This document shows positions 48,138-59,109 of a stretch of 64,000 bases of DNA, in pieces. Both the position numbers and the translations under genes were made by a program. The first letter of the stretch is position 1. Each line of letters starts with the position of its first letter. The stretch is taken from assembly GCF_002742385.2 (NCBI RefSeq), contig NZ_MJBI02000003.1:1-64000 (forward strand), given 5' to 3'. The DNA is from Macrococcoides goetzii (GTDB taxonomy: Bacteria; Bacillota; Bacilli; Staphylococcales; Staphylococcaceae). The notes below the pieces were generated by a model. It saw nothing but the letters and a program-made list of their open reading frames with translations. It was not told the origin of the DNA and did not search any database.

Positions 48138-49535
48138 TTAACCAATAGAACCTTCCATTTCAAATTTAATTAAACGGTTCATTTCAACTGCGTATTCCAT
48201 TGGTAATTCTTTCGTGAATGGCTCGATGAAGCCCATTACGATCATTTCTGTCGCTTCTTCTTCTGATATACCACGGCTCATTAAGTAGAATAACTGTTCT
48301 TCTGATACTTTAGAAACTTTCGCTTCATGCTCTAAAGAAATATTATCATTTAACATTTCGTTATATGGAATAGTATCCGAAGTTGATTCATTGTCCATGA
48401 TTAATGTATCACATTCAATGTTTGAACGAGCACCAGTCGCTTTACGTCCGAAATGAACGATACCACGGTAAACTACTTTACCACCTTGTTTAGAGATCGA
48501 TTTAGAGACGATAGTTGAAGAAGTGTTTGGTGCCATGTGCATCATTTTTGCACCAGCATCCTGAACTTGTCCTTTACCTGCTAAGGCAATAGATAATGTC
48601 ATACCACGTGCACCTTCACCTAATAAGTAACATGCAGGGTATTTCATTGTTAATTTAGAACCGATGTTACCGTCAATCCATTCCATTGTTCCATTTTCAT
48701 AAACGAATGTACGTTTTGTAACTAAGTTGAATACATTATTTGCCCAGTTTTGAATTGTCGTATAACGGCAATATGCATCTTTTTTAACGATGATTTCTAC
48801 TACAGCTGAGTGTAAAGAATTCGTCGTATAAACTGGAGCTGTACATCCTTCAACGTAGTGTACACTTGCGCCTTCGTCAACGATGATTAATGTTCTTTCA
48901 AATTGTCCCATATTCTCAGAGTTAATACGGAAGTACGCTTGTAACGGTGTTTCTAATTTTACACCTTTTGGTACATAGATGAACGATCCACCTGACCAAA
49001 CTGCAGAGTTTAATGCAGCAAATTTATTATCTGCCGGTGGAATTACTGAAGCAAAATGCTCTTTAAAGATATCTTCATTTTCACGTAATGCTGAATCTGT
49101 ATCTTTAAAGATAATGCCTTGTTCTTCTAAATCTTCCTGCATATTATGGTATACAACTTCAGATTCATATTGTGCTGATACCCCAGCTAAATATTTTTGT
49201 TCCGCTTCAGGGATACCTAATTTATCAAATGTTTGTTTAATCTCTTCAGGAACTTCGTCCCAAGAACGTTCTGTATGTTCAGAAGGTTTTACATAGTACG
49301 TAATTTCATCGAAGTTTAATTCTGATAAATCCCCACCCCACATCGGCATAGGCATTTTATAGAATTGTTTTAAAGATTTTAAGCGGAAGTCTAACATCCA
49401 CTGTGGTTCTTCCTTCATCTTTGAAATTTCTCTTACGATATCTTCAGTTAGTCCACGTTCTGAACGGAAAATAGAAACGTCTTTATCATGGAAACCATAT
49501 TTGTAATCACCAACATCGGGTGCTTGTTTAACCAT
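48138..49535 (-). CDS. sufB: Fe-S cluster assembly protein SufB
   Basis: SufB is the main scaffold of the SufBCD complex on which Fe-S clusters are built. The 465-residue protein is nearly identical in pattern to the S. aureus one: [56 protein letters not shown] with the cysteine, RSNIECDTL, and [17 protein letters not shown]. The ATG at 49535 (MVKQAPDVG) is eight bases after GGAG; the GTG at 49544 overlaps the ribosome site. It is the last gene of sufCDSUB. Confidence 0.97.
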   Translation of the reverse strand: MVKQAPDVGDYKYGFHDKDVSIFRSERGLTEDIVREISKMKEEPQWMLDFRLKSLKQFYKMPMPMWGGDLSELNFDEITYYVKPSEHTERSWDEVPEEIKQTFDKLGIPEAEQKYLAGVSAQYESEVVYHNMQEDLEEQGIIFKDTDSALRENEDIFKEHFASVIPPADNKFAALNSAVWSGGSFIYVPKGVKLETPLQAYFRINSENMGQFERTLIIVDEGASVHYVEGCTAPVYTTNSLHSAVVEIIVKKDAYCRYTTIQNWANNVFNLVTKRTFVYENGTMEWIDGNIGSKLTMKYPACYLLGEGARGMTLSIALAGKGQVQDAGAKMMHMAPNTSSTIVSKSISKQGGKVVYRGIVHFGRKATGARSNIECDTLIMDNESTSDTIPYNEMLNDNISLEHEAKVSKVSEEQLFYLMSRGISEEEATEMIVMGFIEPFTKELPMEYAVEMNRLIKFEMEGSIG

Positions 49536-49549
49536 TTCATTCACTCCTT

Positions 49550-51215
<1,666 letters not shown>

Positions 51216-51238
51216 TCAAGACCTTTCAAAACTGTATT

Positions 51239-52543
51239 TTATAATTTCCCCATTACTTTTTCTTCAATAACGTCTGTTAATTGGCGTTTTACCGCTTCAA
51301 TTGGTAATTCTGTAACAACTGGTGCTAAGAATCCATGAATGACTAAACGTTCTGCTTCCTGTTTAGAAATACCACGACTCATTAAGTAGAATAACTGCAT
51401 TGGATCCACACGCCCTACAGAAGCTGCGTGTCCTGCTGTAACATCATCTTCATCGATTAACAGAATTGGGTTAGCATCTCCACGTGCTTTCTCTGATAAC
51501 ATTAATACACGTGATTCTTGTTGGGCATCTGCTTTTGTTCCACCATGTTTAATGTGGCCGATACCGTTGAAGATTGAAGATGCTGAATCTTTCATAACAC
51601 CGTGTTTTAAGATATGACCTTCACTTGATTTACCATATTGAATGATTTGAGTTGTGAAGTTAAGTTTTTGTTCCCCACGACCTACTACAACAATTTTCAA
51701 GTCACTCTTAGAATTGTCACCATTTAAATAAGTCGTATTATCATTGATTGTATCTCCATCATTCATTAATCCTAAAGCCCAGTCAATCGTTGCATCTTTT
51801 GCTGCCATACCACGACGGATCACATGTCCTGTAAATCCTTTGTTTAAGAAATCAACAGCACCGTAAGTGATTTTAGCATTATCTTTTGCGATCACTTCAG
51901 AAACTAAATTTAACTGTGCATCTTTTGTTTCTACTGTTGATAAATAATTCTCAACATATGTTACTTCAGCACTTTCTTCAGCAACAATGATTAAATGATT
52001 GATGATATTTACATCTGCATTATCATGTAATACAACATATTGAATTGGATTTTCAACGACTACATTACGTGGAATGTATACGAATAGTCCACCATTCATC
52101 ATAGCAGCATGCAATGCAGTCAGACGGTGTTCATCTACTTTTACAGCTTCAGTCATATAGTATTGTTTTACTAAATCACTGTTTTCAATTAATGCAGTTT
52201 CAATATCTTTTACGATAACACCTTGATCAATTAATGATTGTTCAACTTTTACGAGCGCCGGCGTATTGTTATGTTGCACGATTAAGTTTTCAACATTATC
52301 CATATCTAATAAATTTTTAACTGCTTCAGGTAAAGCATCAGTTGAAGCATAGACATCACTTTTGATTTCTTTATGGTGGACGTCAAAGACCCATTTATCA
52401 AGTTTCGTTTTATCTGGTTTTGGCATTGCTATTGTATTTAATCTATTAAAAGCGTCAGCACGTAATTCTGCCATCCATGTTGGTTCATTGCGCGATGCTG
52501 AGAAATTTTTAATTATATCGTTTGTTACATCGATTGTACTCAT
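51239..52543 (-). CDS. sufD: Fe-S cluster assembly protein SufD
   Basis: SufD pairs with SufB in the SufBC2D scaffold and helps bring iron. The 434-residue protein shares the beta-helix core and the C-terminal [23 protein letters not shown] with SufB. It also has IPRNVVVENPIQYVVLHDN and VGRGEQKLNFTTQIIQYG. The ATG at 52543 is eight bases after GGAGG; the GTG at 52546 is less likely. It lies 30 bases after sufC. Confidence 0.96.
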   Translation of the reverse strand: MSTIDVTNDIIKNFSASRNEPTWMAELRADAFNRLNTIAMPKPDKTKLDKWVFDVHHKEIKSDVYASTDALPEAVKNLLDMDNVENLIVQHNNTPALVKVEQSLIDQGVIVKDIETALIENSDLVKQYYMTEAVKVDEHRLTALHAAMMNGGLFVYIPRNVVVENPIQYVVLHDNADVNIINHLIIVAEESAEVTYVENYLSTVETKDAQLNLVSEVIAKDNAKITYGAVDFLNKGFTGHVIRRGMAAKDATIDWALGLMNDGDTINDNTTYLNGDNSKSDLKIVVVGRGEQKLNFTTQIIQYGKSSEGHILKHGVMKDSASSIFNGIGHIKHGGTKADAQQESRVLMLSEKARGDANPILLIDEDDVTAGHAASVGRVDPMQLFYLMSRGISKQEAERLVIHGFLAPVVTELPIEAVKRQLTDVIEEKVMGKL

Positions 52544-52573
52544 CACATTTTCCTCCTATTTAATTATCAGGTA

Positions 52574-53350
52574 TTACGCATTAATCGTTTCATCTTGAAT
52601 GTTTAATTCTTGTTTGATCCAGTCGTAACCTTCAGCTTCAAGACGTTTCGCTAACTCTTCTCCACCTGATTTAACAACTTTACCTTGCATCATAACGTGT
52701 ACGAAGTCAGGTGTAATGTAGTTTAATAAACGTTGGTAATGCGTGATAATTAAGCAACCGAAATTTTCTCCGCGCATTTCGTTAATTCCTTTAGATACAA
52801 CTTTTAATGCATCGATATCTAACCCTGAGTCAATTTCATCTAAAATCGCAAACTTAGGCTCTAACATCATTAACTGAAGAATTTCATTACGTTTCTTTTC
52901 TCCACCAGAGAATCCTTCGTTTAAATAACGTTGCGCCATATCAAGATCCATTTCTAAGAACTCCATGTTCTTATCTAATTTCTTGATAAACTGCATTAAG
53001 TTGATTTCGTTACCTTCTTCACGTTTCGCATTGATTGCTGAACGTAAGAAGTCTGCATTCGTAACACCAGAAATTTCTGATGGATATTGCATCGCTAAGA
53101 AAAGACCAGCTTGTGCGCGTTCATCAACTTCCATTTCTAATACATTTTCGCCATCAAGTAAAACTTCACCTTGCGTAACTTCATATTTAGGGTGTCCCAT
53201 AATCGCTGCTGATAAAGTTGATTTACCAGTACCATTAGGTCCCATGATTGCATGAACTTCATTTTGTTTAATCGTTAAATTTACACCTTTTAAAATTTCT
53301 TTCCCTTCAATTGAAACGTGCAAATCTTTAATTTCTAAAACTGATACCAT
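52574..53350 (-). CDS. sufC: SufC ATPase of the Fe-S assembly complex
   Basis: SufC is an ABC-type ATPase that drives shape changes in SufBCD. The 258-residue protein has Walker [11 protein letters not shown], the Q-loop [12 protein letters not shown], the signature [11 protein letters not shown], Walker [18 protein letters not shown] and the H-loop [11 protein letters not shown]. It is the first gene of sufCDSUB, with a GGAGGG ribosome site before the ATG at 53350 and a likely promoter about 40-70 bases upstream. Confidence 0.97.
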   Translation of the reverse strand: MVSVLEIKDLHVSIEGKEILKGVNLTIKQNEVHAIMGPNGTGKSTLSAAIMGHPKYEVTQGEVLLDGENVLEMEVDERAQAGLFLAMQYPSEISGVTNADFLRSAINAKREEGNEINLMQFIKKLDKNMEFLEMDLDMAQRYLNEGFSGGEKKRNEILQLMMLEPKFAILDEIDSGLDIDALKVVSKGINEMRGENFGCLIITHYQRLLNYITPDFVHVMMQGKVVKSGGEELAKRLEAEGYDWIKQELNIQDETINA

Positions 53351-53391
53351 ATTGAATTCCCTCCGATATATATAATAATTTCATCTTATCT

Positions 53392-53420
53392 AGTTTATAA
53401 TAATTTTAATCTGAGGTCAA
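53392..53420 (-). promoter_or_regulatory. Putative suf operon promoter
   Basis: On the minus strand TTGACC (53415-53420), a 17-base spacer, and TAAACT (53392-53397). The 200 bases further upstream, to the metQ terminator, are AT-rich and show no operator I can recognise. Confidence 0.45.
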
Positions 53421-53621
53421 AGACCTATGACTTAAATCACAGTACTTATTATAACCTAAATAAGGTGTTAGTTAAATTAATCGGACTAAATATTTTAAAT
53501 TCAGTGAGAAAATAAGACATTTTATTGAAAATAAAGAAACATGAATACAATCTTAATCTTCAATATAGTTTAAAAATCTCTTCCAAACAAACTCTTCATT
53601 CTATATCATCTTCACTTAATA

Positions 53622-53674
53622 AAAAAAGAGATTAAGACAAATGTCCCAATCTCAAATGTCTTAATCTCTTTTTT
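53622..53674 (-). terminator. Intrinsic terminator of metNPQ
   Basis: A long stem AAAAAAGAGATTAAGACA / TGTCTTAATCTCTTTTTT (about 53624-53674, loop 15 bases). It ends right at the metQ stop. The stem sequence resembles the yisL terminator (GAGATTAAG). Confidence 0.9.
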
Positions 53675-53675
53675 A

Positions 53676-54509
53676 CTATTTTGCTGGAATTACAGCACCA
53701 TCATACTTTTTATTGATGAAATCCTGAATTTCTTTTGATTGTAATACTTTAACTAATGCTTTGATTTTAGCATCATCTTTATGTCCCTCTTGCACTGCAA
53801 TTAAGTTTGCGTATGGAGAATCTTTATCTTCAATTGCAATTGAATCTTTAACTGGATTTAATTTATTTTCTAATGCGAAGTTCGAGTTGATAATTGTCGC
53901 ATCTCCTTCACCATTGTTATACGTTTTTGGTACAAATTCACCAGCTTGTTTATTGTTGAATTGAATATTCTTTTTGTTTTCAACGATGTCTTTAAATGTT
54001 GCTTTTACAGGATCTACTCCGTCTTTAAGCTCGATTAAACCTGCTTTTGTAAAGAATGATAAGAAACGTCCTTCTTCAGCTGGGTTATTAGAAACATATA
54101 CTGTTGCGTTTTTCGGTAATTCTTCTAATGATTTATATTTTTTTGAATATACAGCCATAGGTTCAATATGAACATTTCCTGCTGATTCAATTTTGTATCC
54201 TTTAGCTTTTTTCTCAGTTTCTAAATACGGTGTATGCTGGAAGTAGTTCGCATCGATGTCACCTTCTGATAACATGCGGTTTGGTGTTGTATAGTCATTG
54301 ATGATTTTAATTTTTAAATCATAACCTTCTTTTTTAAGTGCTGCTTTTGCTTCTTCTAAAATTTCTGCGTGTGGTGCGGGTGAAGCCCCTACTGTGATTG
54401 TTTTGTCATCTGACTTTGAAGTTTTGTTGTCGTCAGATTTATCATTACCACAAGCTGCAAGAATTAATATTAATGATGCAGTAAGAAATACGTAAAATAA
54501 TTTTTTCAT
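53676..54509 (-). CDS. metQ: Methionine ABC transporter substrate-binding lipoprotein
   Basis: MetQ captures methionine outside the membrane for MetNP. The 277-residue protein starts with a lipoprotein signal: MKKLFYVF, a hydrophobic core and the lipobox LAAC with Cys20, followed by a charged linker. NlpA-family blocks are TITVGASPAPHAEILE, DIDANYFQHTPYLE, and GEGDATIINSNFALE. The ATG at 54509 follows AGAGGAG; the open frame extends upstream to 54620 but without a ribosome site. It is the last gene of the SAM-riboswitch-controlled operon. Confidence 0.94.
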   Translation of the reverse strand: MKKLFYVFLTASLILILAACGNDKSDDNKTSKSDDKTITVGASPAPHAEILEEAKAALKKEGYDLKIKIINDYTTPNRMLSEGDIDANYFQHTPYLETEKKAKGYKIESAGNVHIEPMAVYSKKYKSLEELPKNATVYVSNNPAEEGRFLSFFTKAGLIELKDGVDPVKATFKDIVENKKNIQFNNKQAGEFVPKTYNNGEGDATIINSNFALENKLNPVKDSIAIEDKDSPYANLIAVQEGHKDDAKIKALVKVLQSKEIQDFINKKYDGAVIPAK

Positions 54510-54561
54510 TTTTAACGCTCCTCTTTTTTGTATTATTTTTATAAAAATCCAATATGGATAA

Positions 54562-55254
54562 TTAACGTTTATCAACTTTCTTCGTAATAATGTCACCGAC
54601 GAATTGAATGAGGAATACAATAATTAAAATAATTACTGTAGAAACAAAAATTACGTCATTTTGTCCTCTTGTGAATCCAACTAAGTAAGCTAAGTTACCT
54701 AAACCACCGGCACCAATAACGCCAGCGATTGCTGTAGAACCAACGAGTGCAATCGTTGTGACTGTAATACCTGATACAATTGCTGGTAAACTTTCAGGAA
54801 TTAATACTTTTTTAATTAATGTCCATGTATTTGCGCCCATTGATTCAACAGCTTCAATTACACCTTTATCTATCTCTTTCAATCCAATTTCAACAAGTCG
54901 CGCGTAGAAAGGTGCCGCACCGATAATTAAAGCTGGTAGCGCTCCTTTTACACCACTGATGGTCTGCATGATTAAATTTGTAAATGGAAATAGTAATAAA
55001 ATCAAGATAATAAATGGGATTGCTCGGAATAAATTGACGATAAAAGCTGTAACACTATAAAATACACGTGCTCCTTTTGACTTACTGCGAGAAGTTAAGA
55101 ACAATATAATACCGATAATTAACCCAAATATAAATGTGAATATTGCAGAAATAAAAGTCATTGATAAAGTTTCAACGGTTGCAGTCCATACATCTGCCCA
55201 TACCACATTTTTCATGCTTAACATATCTGTCAATGTTTTAATAAAATTATCCAT
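54562..55254 (-). CDS. metP: Methionine ABC transporter permease
   Basis: MetP (MetI) is the membrane part of the D/L-methionine importer. The 230-residue protein has five membrane spans and the ABC permease EAA-type loop EAVESMGANTWTLIKKVLIPESLP. FRAIPFIILILLLFPF and IAGVIGAGGLGNLAY are typical of the MetI group. Its ATG at 55254 overlaps the metN stop by eight bases. Confidence 0.95.
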   Translation of the reverse strand: MDNFIKTLTDMLSMKNVVWADVWTATVETLSMTFISAIFTFIFGLIIGIILFLTSRSKSKGARVFYSVTAFIVNLFRAIPFIILILLLFPFTNLIMQTISGVKGALPALIIGAAPFYARLVEIGLKEIDKGVIEAVESMGANTWTLIKKVLIPESLPAIVSGITVTTIALVGSTAIAGVIGAGGLGNLAYLVGFTRGQNDVIFVSTVIILIIVFLIQFVGDIITKKVDKR

Positions 55255-56272
55255 GTCTTTCTACCTCCATCTCAACACCATGGCTTTTTAATTCTTCAGC
55301 GATAGGTTGAAGTGATCCGTTAACTTCTTTAACATGAACAATTAAATTACCGAAAGATCCTGATTGAGTATGTTTAACATTTCCTGCTAAGATGTTCATT
55401 TCGATGCCGTACTTCTTAATTACTTTACTTACGATAGGCTGGCCAGTTGAAGAGCCAACAAATTTTAATTTCAGGATACTTCCATGTGGATATGCTTGTT
55501 TAATCTCTTCGATTGAAGTCTCAGTTTCATTATCCTGGATATCATCACGTACAAAACGTTTTGTGATATTTGTTTTTGGATTATTAAATACTTCTATCAC
55601 TGATCCTTCTTCAACCACTTTTCCTAACTCCATTACAGCTACTTTGTGACAGATCTTGCGAATAACTTCCATCTCATGAGTGATTAAAATTATCGTTAAG
55701 TTCAACGTTTTATTGATATCAACTAATAGTTCTAGAATTTCATCTGTCGTCTGTGGATCTAAAGCACTCGTTGCTTCATCACAAAGTAAAACGTCAGGAT
55801 CATTACTTAATGCACGGGCAATACCTACACGTTGTTTTTGCCCTCCTGACAATTCTGAAGGATAAGCATTTTCTCTGCCTTCTAATCCAACAAGTTTAAT
55901 CAAAGATTTCACTTTAGGACTAATGTCGCTCTTTTTAACGCCGGCTATTTCAAGAGGTAATGCAATATTGTCATAAACCGTTCTACTCCAAAGTAGGTTA
56001 AAATGCTGGAATATCATTGATATTTTTTGACGTTCTTTATTCAGTTGCTGCTTTGACAGTTTATTGATGGTACTGCCATTTACAATCACGTCACCACTCG
56101 TCGGTAATTCTAATCCGTTAAACATTCGAATTAATGTACTTTTCCCGGCACCACTGAAACCAATAATACCGTAGATCTCACCGCTTTGAATTTCAAGATT
56201 TACGTTATCGACAGCTTGTATATTTCCTTTTTTTGTTGTAAATGTCTTTACAACATTGTTTAATGTAATCAA
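55247..56272 (-). CDS. metN: Methionine ABC transporter ATPase
   Basis: The 341-residue ATPase has Walker A GFSGAGKST, the signature LSGGQKQRVGIARAL, Walker B LLCDEATSALD, the H-loop ITHEMEV, and a C-terminal NIL ligand-sensing domain (about residues 260-335) that lets methionine inhibit transport. The start is set at a TTG (56272) because TTAGGAGG lies seven bases upstream and the resulting LITLNNVVKTF matches the family N-terminus. An ATG at 56350 would place 26 residues inside the riboswitch terminator and is rejected. Confidence 0.93.
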   Translation of the reverse strand: MITLNNVVKTFTTKKGNIQAVDNVNLEIQSGEIYGIIGFSGAGKSTLIRMFNGLELPTSGDVIVNGSTINKLSKQQLNKERQKISMIFQHFNLLWSRTVYDNIALPLEIAGVKKSDISPKVKSLIKLVGLEGRENAYPSELSGGQKQRVGIARALSNDPDVLLCDEATSALDPQTTDEILELLVDINKTLNLTIILITHEMEVIRKICHKVAVMELGKVVEEGSVIEVFNNPKTNITKRFVRDDIQDNETETSIEEIKQAYPHGSILKLKFVGSSTGQPIVSKVIKKYGIEMNILAGNVKHTQSGSFGNLIVHVKEVNGSLQPIAEELKSHGVEMEVERHG

Positions 56273-56285
56273 ATTTGGCCTCCTA

Positions 56286-56323
56286 ACAAAAAACGTCTTT
56301 CCTATGTGAACATAAGAAAGACG
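56286..56323 (-). terminator. Riboswitch-controlled terminator of metNPQ
   Basis: A 13-bp stem CGTCTTTCTTATG/CATAGGAAAGACG (56294-56323, loop TTCA) is followed by TTTTTTG on the minus strand. It lies between the S-box aptamer and the metN ribosome binding site, the usual off-switch arrangement. Confidence 0.93.
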
Positions 56324-56343
56324 ATAATTATCTATTTTCGACT

Positions 56344-56449
56344 CTCTCATCTTCTAAAGTTAATATAACTTTATGTGAATTGGCACCATGTCATTATTGA
56401 CGGTTGCCGGGTTTCATAGGGCACATCCCTCCACCACTCTGGATAAGAG
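56344..56449 (-). ncRNA. SAM riboswitch (S-box) aptamer
   Basis: Read on the minus strand, the conserved S-box core is present: CTCTTATC, then CAGAGTGGTGGAGGGA, then GCCCTATGAAACCCGGCAACC, then GGTGCCAATTC, closed by GATGAGAG. The outer arms CTCTTATC (56442-56449) and GATGAGAG (56344-56351) form P1 with one wobble pair. When SAM is bound, P1 should form and free the downstream terminator, shutting off metNPQ; with little SAM, transcription continues. Confidence 0.95.
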
Positions 56450-56488
56450 TTTATTTAGTTGTTTTATGAATATGTTCTTTATCTTAAG

Positions 56489-56800
56489 TCAATTTGAAGT
56501 ATTCGTCAACAGTAAAGTTAAATTTTCATACAAAGTTGTTACGGACTCAAATTGATAAGAAATATTTTCGACTATCCCATTACGAATAAACAATAGCACA
56601 GGTACACTTTTTATTTCATAATACTGACTTAAATTTTCATAGTAATTTAAATCAATTTTTGTAACTGGTATGTTTAGAGATGCAGCAGTTATATCTAACA
56701 TCTTTTCTGCAAGCTTACATGTACCACAAAACGGGGTATATCCAAATAGAATAAATGGTTGATCTGAAATTTCAAATTGCAAAAGCTGATTTAAGTTCAT
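56489..56800 (-). CDS. Thioredoxin-like protein (YusE type)
   Basis: The 103-residue protein has a thioredoxin fold with the active site FCGTCKLAEKML and the cis-proline loop IKSVPVLLFI. The CGTC motif differs from CGPC of thioredoxin, and the chain is short, as in YusE of B. subtilis. Function unproved. The ATG at 56800 was taken because the fold starts there. It lies inside the end of the Toprim gene (29-base overlap), so the two are coupled. Confidence 0.78.
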   Translation of the reverse strand: MNLNQLLQFEISDQPFILFGYTPFCGTCKLAEKMLDITAASLNIPVTKIDLNYYENLSQYYEIKSVPVLLFIRNGIVENISYQFESVTTLYENLTLLLTNTSN

Positions 56801-57161
56801 ATTGCGCGGGCTTACCTTTCCAGACAAATTGTTGTTTTACATCAAACTGATGTTTCATCATCGTTCTTGCTAAATAATCTAGTGGACAATTACCCACTTC
56901 ACCGTATTTCGGATCAATATGAATATGATTACTTTCACTCAAATGGCGTTTAAACCAAGATCTAATTTTACGTCCAGCTTTATCACTATCGGTCATAATA
57001 TAAACTTTATGATGATACAAATCTTCAATCATATCATCCAGTTTTCCGATACCCATCGTGCCATTGGTGCAAATAATATGTACAGGTTCCGTTAATACTT
57101 CTTGTAATCTTAGTTTGTCACGCTTTCCTTCTACAACGATAACTTTAGTAATTACAGACAT
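56772..57161 (-). CDS. Toprim-domain protein (YusF type)
   Basis: The 129-residue protein is a bare Toprim domain: KVIVVEGKRDKLRLQEVL with the catalytic glutamate and VYIMTDSDKAGRKIRSWF with the DxD. This small type resembles RNase M5 and YusF, and may act on RNA or DNA; RNase M5 itself is longer (about 180 residues). The ATG at 57161 is seven bases after AGGTG; the GTG at 57170 overlaps that site. It precedes the thioredoxin-like gene and follows gcvH. Confidence 0.82.
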   Translation of the reverse strand: MSVITKVIVVEGKRDKLRLQEVLTEPVHIICTNGTMGIGKLDDMIEDLYHHKVYIMTDSDKAGRKIRSWFKRHLSESNHIHIDPKYGEVGNCPLDYLARTMMKHQFDVKQQFVWKGKPAQYELKSAFAI

Positions 57162-57209
57162 GTCCATCACCTTTTTATCATATTGTATTCAGTTTTAGCA
57201 ATTTGATAA

Positions 57210-57244
57210 TAAAAAAATTCCTTGATAAATTATTATCAAGGAAA
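57210..57244 (-). terminator. Intrinsic terminator of gcvH
   Basis: Minus-strand stem TTCCTTGATAA/TTATCAAGGAA (57218-57243) followed by a seven-base T-run, ten bases past the gcvH stop. Confidence 0.9.
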
Positions 57245-57253
57245 TTATACCAT

Positions 57254-57622
57254 TTATGCGTTAATCATTTCATCATATTGTGCTTGATCCATTAATTCTT
57301 CAAGTCCAGCATCGTCAGCTTCAACTTTAATCATCCAAGCTTGATCCATTGCTGATTCGTTTACTAATTCAGGAGAATCTTCTAATTCAGAGTTAACTTC
57401 AATAACTTTGCCTGAGATAGGAGCATATAATTCAGATACAGTTTTTACTGACTCAACGCTACCAAAAGGAGCACCAACTTCGATTTCATCTCCAACTTCT
57501 GGTAATTCAACGAATACGATATCCCCTAATTCAGATTGTGCGAAATCTGTAATACCGATTGTTTTAACATTATCTTCTGATTTTACCCATTCATGATCTT
57601 TTGAAAATTTTAAGTTTGACAT
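57254..57622 (-). CDS. gcvH: Glycine cleavage system H protein
   Basis: GcvH carries the lipoyl arm of the glycine cleavage system, and in staphylococci also relays octanoate/lipoate to other enzymes. The 122-residue protein has [34 protein letters not shown] and the lipoylation site [19 protein letters not shown], with the lysine in VKTVS. CGGAGGG precedes the ATG at 57622. The other gcv genes are not in the window, as is usual for staphylococci. lipA at 42.5 kb supplies its cofactor. Confidence 0.96.
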   Translation of the reverse strand: MSNLKFSKDHEWVKSEDNVKTIGITDFAQSELGDIVFVELPEVGDEIEVGAPFGSVESVKTVSELYAPISGKVIEVNSELEDSPELVNESAMDQAWMIKVEADDAGLEELMDQAQYDEMINA

Positions 57623-57671
57623 TATAAACCCTCCGTTTAATTAAAGTACTATCACTATAATAATGACACAT

Positions 57672-57685
57672 TGTAAGCGTTTATT
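57672..57685. promoter_or_regulatory. Candidate cre-like site upstream of gcvH
   Basis: TGTAAGCGTTTATT matches the cre consensus except for T in place of the second-to-last C. It lies 50 bases upstream of gcvH and also just past the ArsC/Spx-like stop. The match may be accidental. Confidence 0.3.
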
Positions 57686-57694
57686 CAATCATTT

Positions 57695-58048
57695 TTATAA
57701 CCAAGTATCGCTATATTCTTTTTCTTTAAAGCCTAAAGTAATTTTATTGCCATTAACAGCTAACGGTCTTTTAACTAACATACCATCTGAAGCAAGTAAT
57801 TCAAACTTTTCATCATCTGACTTTTCGCTTAATGTTTCTTTAAGGTTTAAAGCTTTAAATTTAGCACCCTGTTTATTGAAAAGCGCATCAATATCAACAT
57901 TTGTCTGCTCTACAATCGCTTTAAATTCAGCAGTCGTGGGAGTAAGTTCAACGATATGGATAGGTTCAAAACTAACGCCATTTGTTTCTAAATATTTTGC
58001 TGCCTTTCTGCATGTACTACAATTTGGTAACTGATAAAATTTTATCAT
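57695..58048 (-). CDS. ArsC/Spx-family protein (YusI/MgsR-like)
   Basis: The 117-residue protein has the ArsC/Spx thioredoxin-like fold with PNCSTCRKAAKYLE (CSTC dithiol) and LLASDGMLVKRPLAVNGNKI, the conserved arginine-proline loop. It is near-identical in pattern to the S. aureus YusI homologue and has no extension typical of Spx itself, so an RNA polymerase role is possible but unproved. The second of two adjacent ATG codons (58048) is spaced six bases from GGAGG and matches the family start. Confidence 0.82.
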   Translation of the reverse strand: MIKFYQLPNCSTCRKAAKYLETNGVSFEPIHIVELTPTTAEFKAIVEQTNVDIDALFNKQGAKFKALNLKETLSEKSDDEKFELLASDGMLVKRPLAVNGNKITLGFKEKEYSDTWL

Positions 58049-58191
58049 CATTGGCCTCCTTCTTAATTTAACCTAATATTAACAATTATTCTTAAAGGTT
58101 ACAACTGCAATCCTTATCGTTTAATAATTTATTAAAAAGGTATATAATTATCATATAAATAAATTATATAAAACACTGTGAGGGAATAATT

Positions 58192-58512
58192 ATGAGAACA
58201 ATAAGTCAATATGAAGAATTTAAAGAAATTATAAATCAAGATGAGAAAGTAATCGTAAAATTCTTTGCAGATTGGTGTCCCGATTGTACACGTATGGATT
58301 TCTGGATTGATCCTATTGTAGATGAATACAATGACTATACATGGTATAAAATCAACCGTGACCAAGTACCTGAGGCTGCTGATGAGAATGAAGTGATGGG
58401 TATCCCAAGTATCCTTATCTTTGAAAAAGGTGAAAAATTAGCACATCTTCATTCTGCTAACGCAAAAACACCTGAATCAGTTAAAGCATTTTTAGCCGAG
58501 AACTTAAAATAA
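58192..58512 (+). CDS. Thioredoxin-family protein (YtpP type)
   Basis: The 106-residue protein has the thioredoxin fold with FFADWCPDCTRMDFW and the cis-proline loop MGIPSILIFEKG. The WCPDC active site and length fit YtpP-type proteins, thought to take part in bacillithiol-linked redox control. GAGGG precedes the ATG at 58192. It is a single gene, divergent from the ArsC/Spx-like gene. Confidence 0.86.
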   Translation: MRTISQYEEFKEIINQDEKVIVKFFADWCPDCTRMDFWIDPIVDEYNDYTWYKINRDQVPEAADENEVMGIPSILIFEKGEKLAHLHSANAKTPESVKAFLAENLK

Positions 58513-58524
58513 AATTTTAAATTT

Positions 58525-58560
58525 ATAAACCATCCATTGATGAAATGGATGGTTTTTTAA
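58525..58560. terminator. Bidirectional terminator, YtpP-like gene and nitroreductase
   Basis: A 12-bp stem AAACCATCCATT/AATGGATGGTTT (58527-58555) followed by TTTAATAT, between convergent genes; the nitroreductase stop touches its 3' side. Confidence 0.9.
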
Positions 58561-59090
58561 TATGTTGAAATTAAGTTATTATTCTTTCGTGCCTTATATT
58601 CTGCTTCCGTTTGAGCTGTTAAATAAATCGCTCCATAAATCATTTCATCAGCCTCGCAACCTAGATGTTTTGATAACTCTGGGTGTAGTAAAGGTGGTTG
58701 TGTTTTAATACAGCTCCCTATCTTTTCTTCATATAAAGCTAATGAAAGCGTCTGCATAAAACCGCCAATCGCAAGAACATCTTCTAAATTTTCTTTTTGA
58801 CGTCGATCACGTGGACCAACGACTAACAATATACCAGCAAGTATTTTTGTTTTGTCTACATGCTGAATTTTTTTCTCTGCATTATTCTTAAATGCAACGT
58901 CAGCAAACGTCTGAGCATAGTTTTCTAATCTTTCTTTTTTCACCCACACAATGCGCCAAGGTTCACGCATACCGTGGTTAGGTGCATATGTCGCTAATTC
59001 AATCGCACGTTCTACAGCGCTATCTTCAACAGTTGTATCGATATACTGTTTAATACTTCTTCTATTTTTTATCGCATCTTTAAATTCCAA
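58557..59090 (-). CDS. Nitroreductase-family flavoprotein
   Basis: The 177-residue protein is a short nitroreductase of the YdjA/YfhC type: FKDAIKNRRSIKQYIDTTV, ATYAPNHGMREPWRIVWV, AIGGFMQTLSLALYEEKIGSC. These FMN enzymes reduce nitro groups or quinones with NAD(P)H. The physiological substrate is unknown. The start is a TTG at 59090 with GAGGAGG eight bases upstream. A Fur-like box 20 bases upstream suggests iron control. Confidence 0.85.
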   Translation of the reverse strand: MEFKDAIKNRRSIKQYIDTTVEDSAVERAIELATYAPNHGMREPWRIVWVKKERLENYAQTFADVAFKNNAEKKIQHVDKTKILAGILLVVGPRDRRQKENLEDVLAIGGFMQTLSLALYEEKIGSCIKTQPPLLHPELSKHLGCEADEMIYGAIYLTAQTEAEYKARKNNNLISTY

Positions 59091-59109
59091 AAAAATACCT
59101 CCTCATAAG

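Noticed and set aside
56273-56350. Start of metN at the upstream ATG (56350)
   Set aside because: The extension covers the S-box terminator and has no ribosome site, whereas the TTG at 56272 follows TTAGGAGG and gives the family N-terminus.
58132-58365. A 77-residue hydrophobic frame on the minus strand
   Set aside because: It is antisense to the thioredoxin-family gene at 58192-58512, which has a clear CPDC motif and ribosome site.
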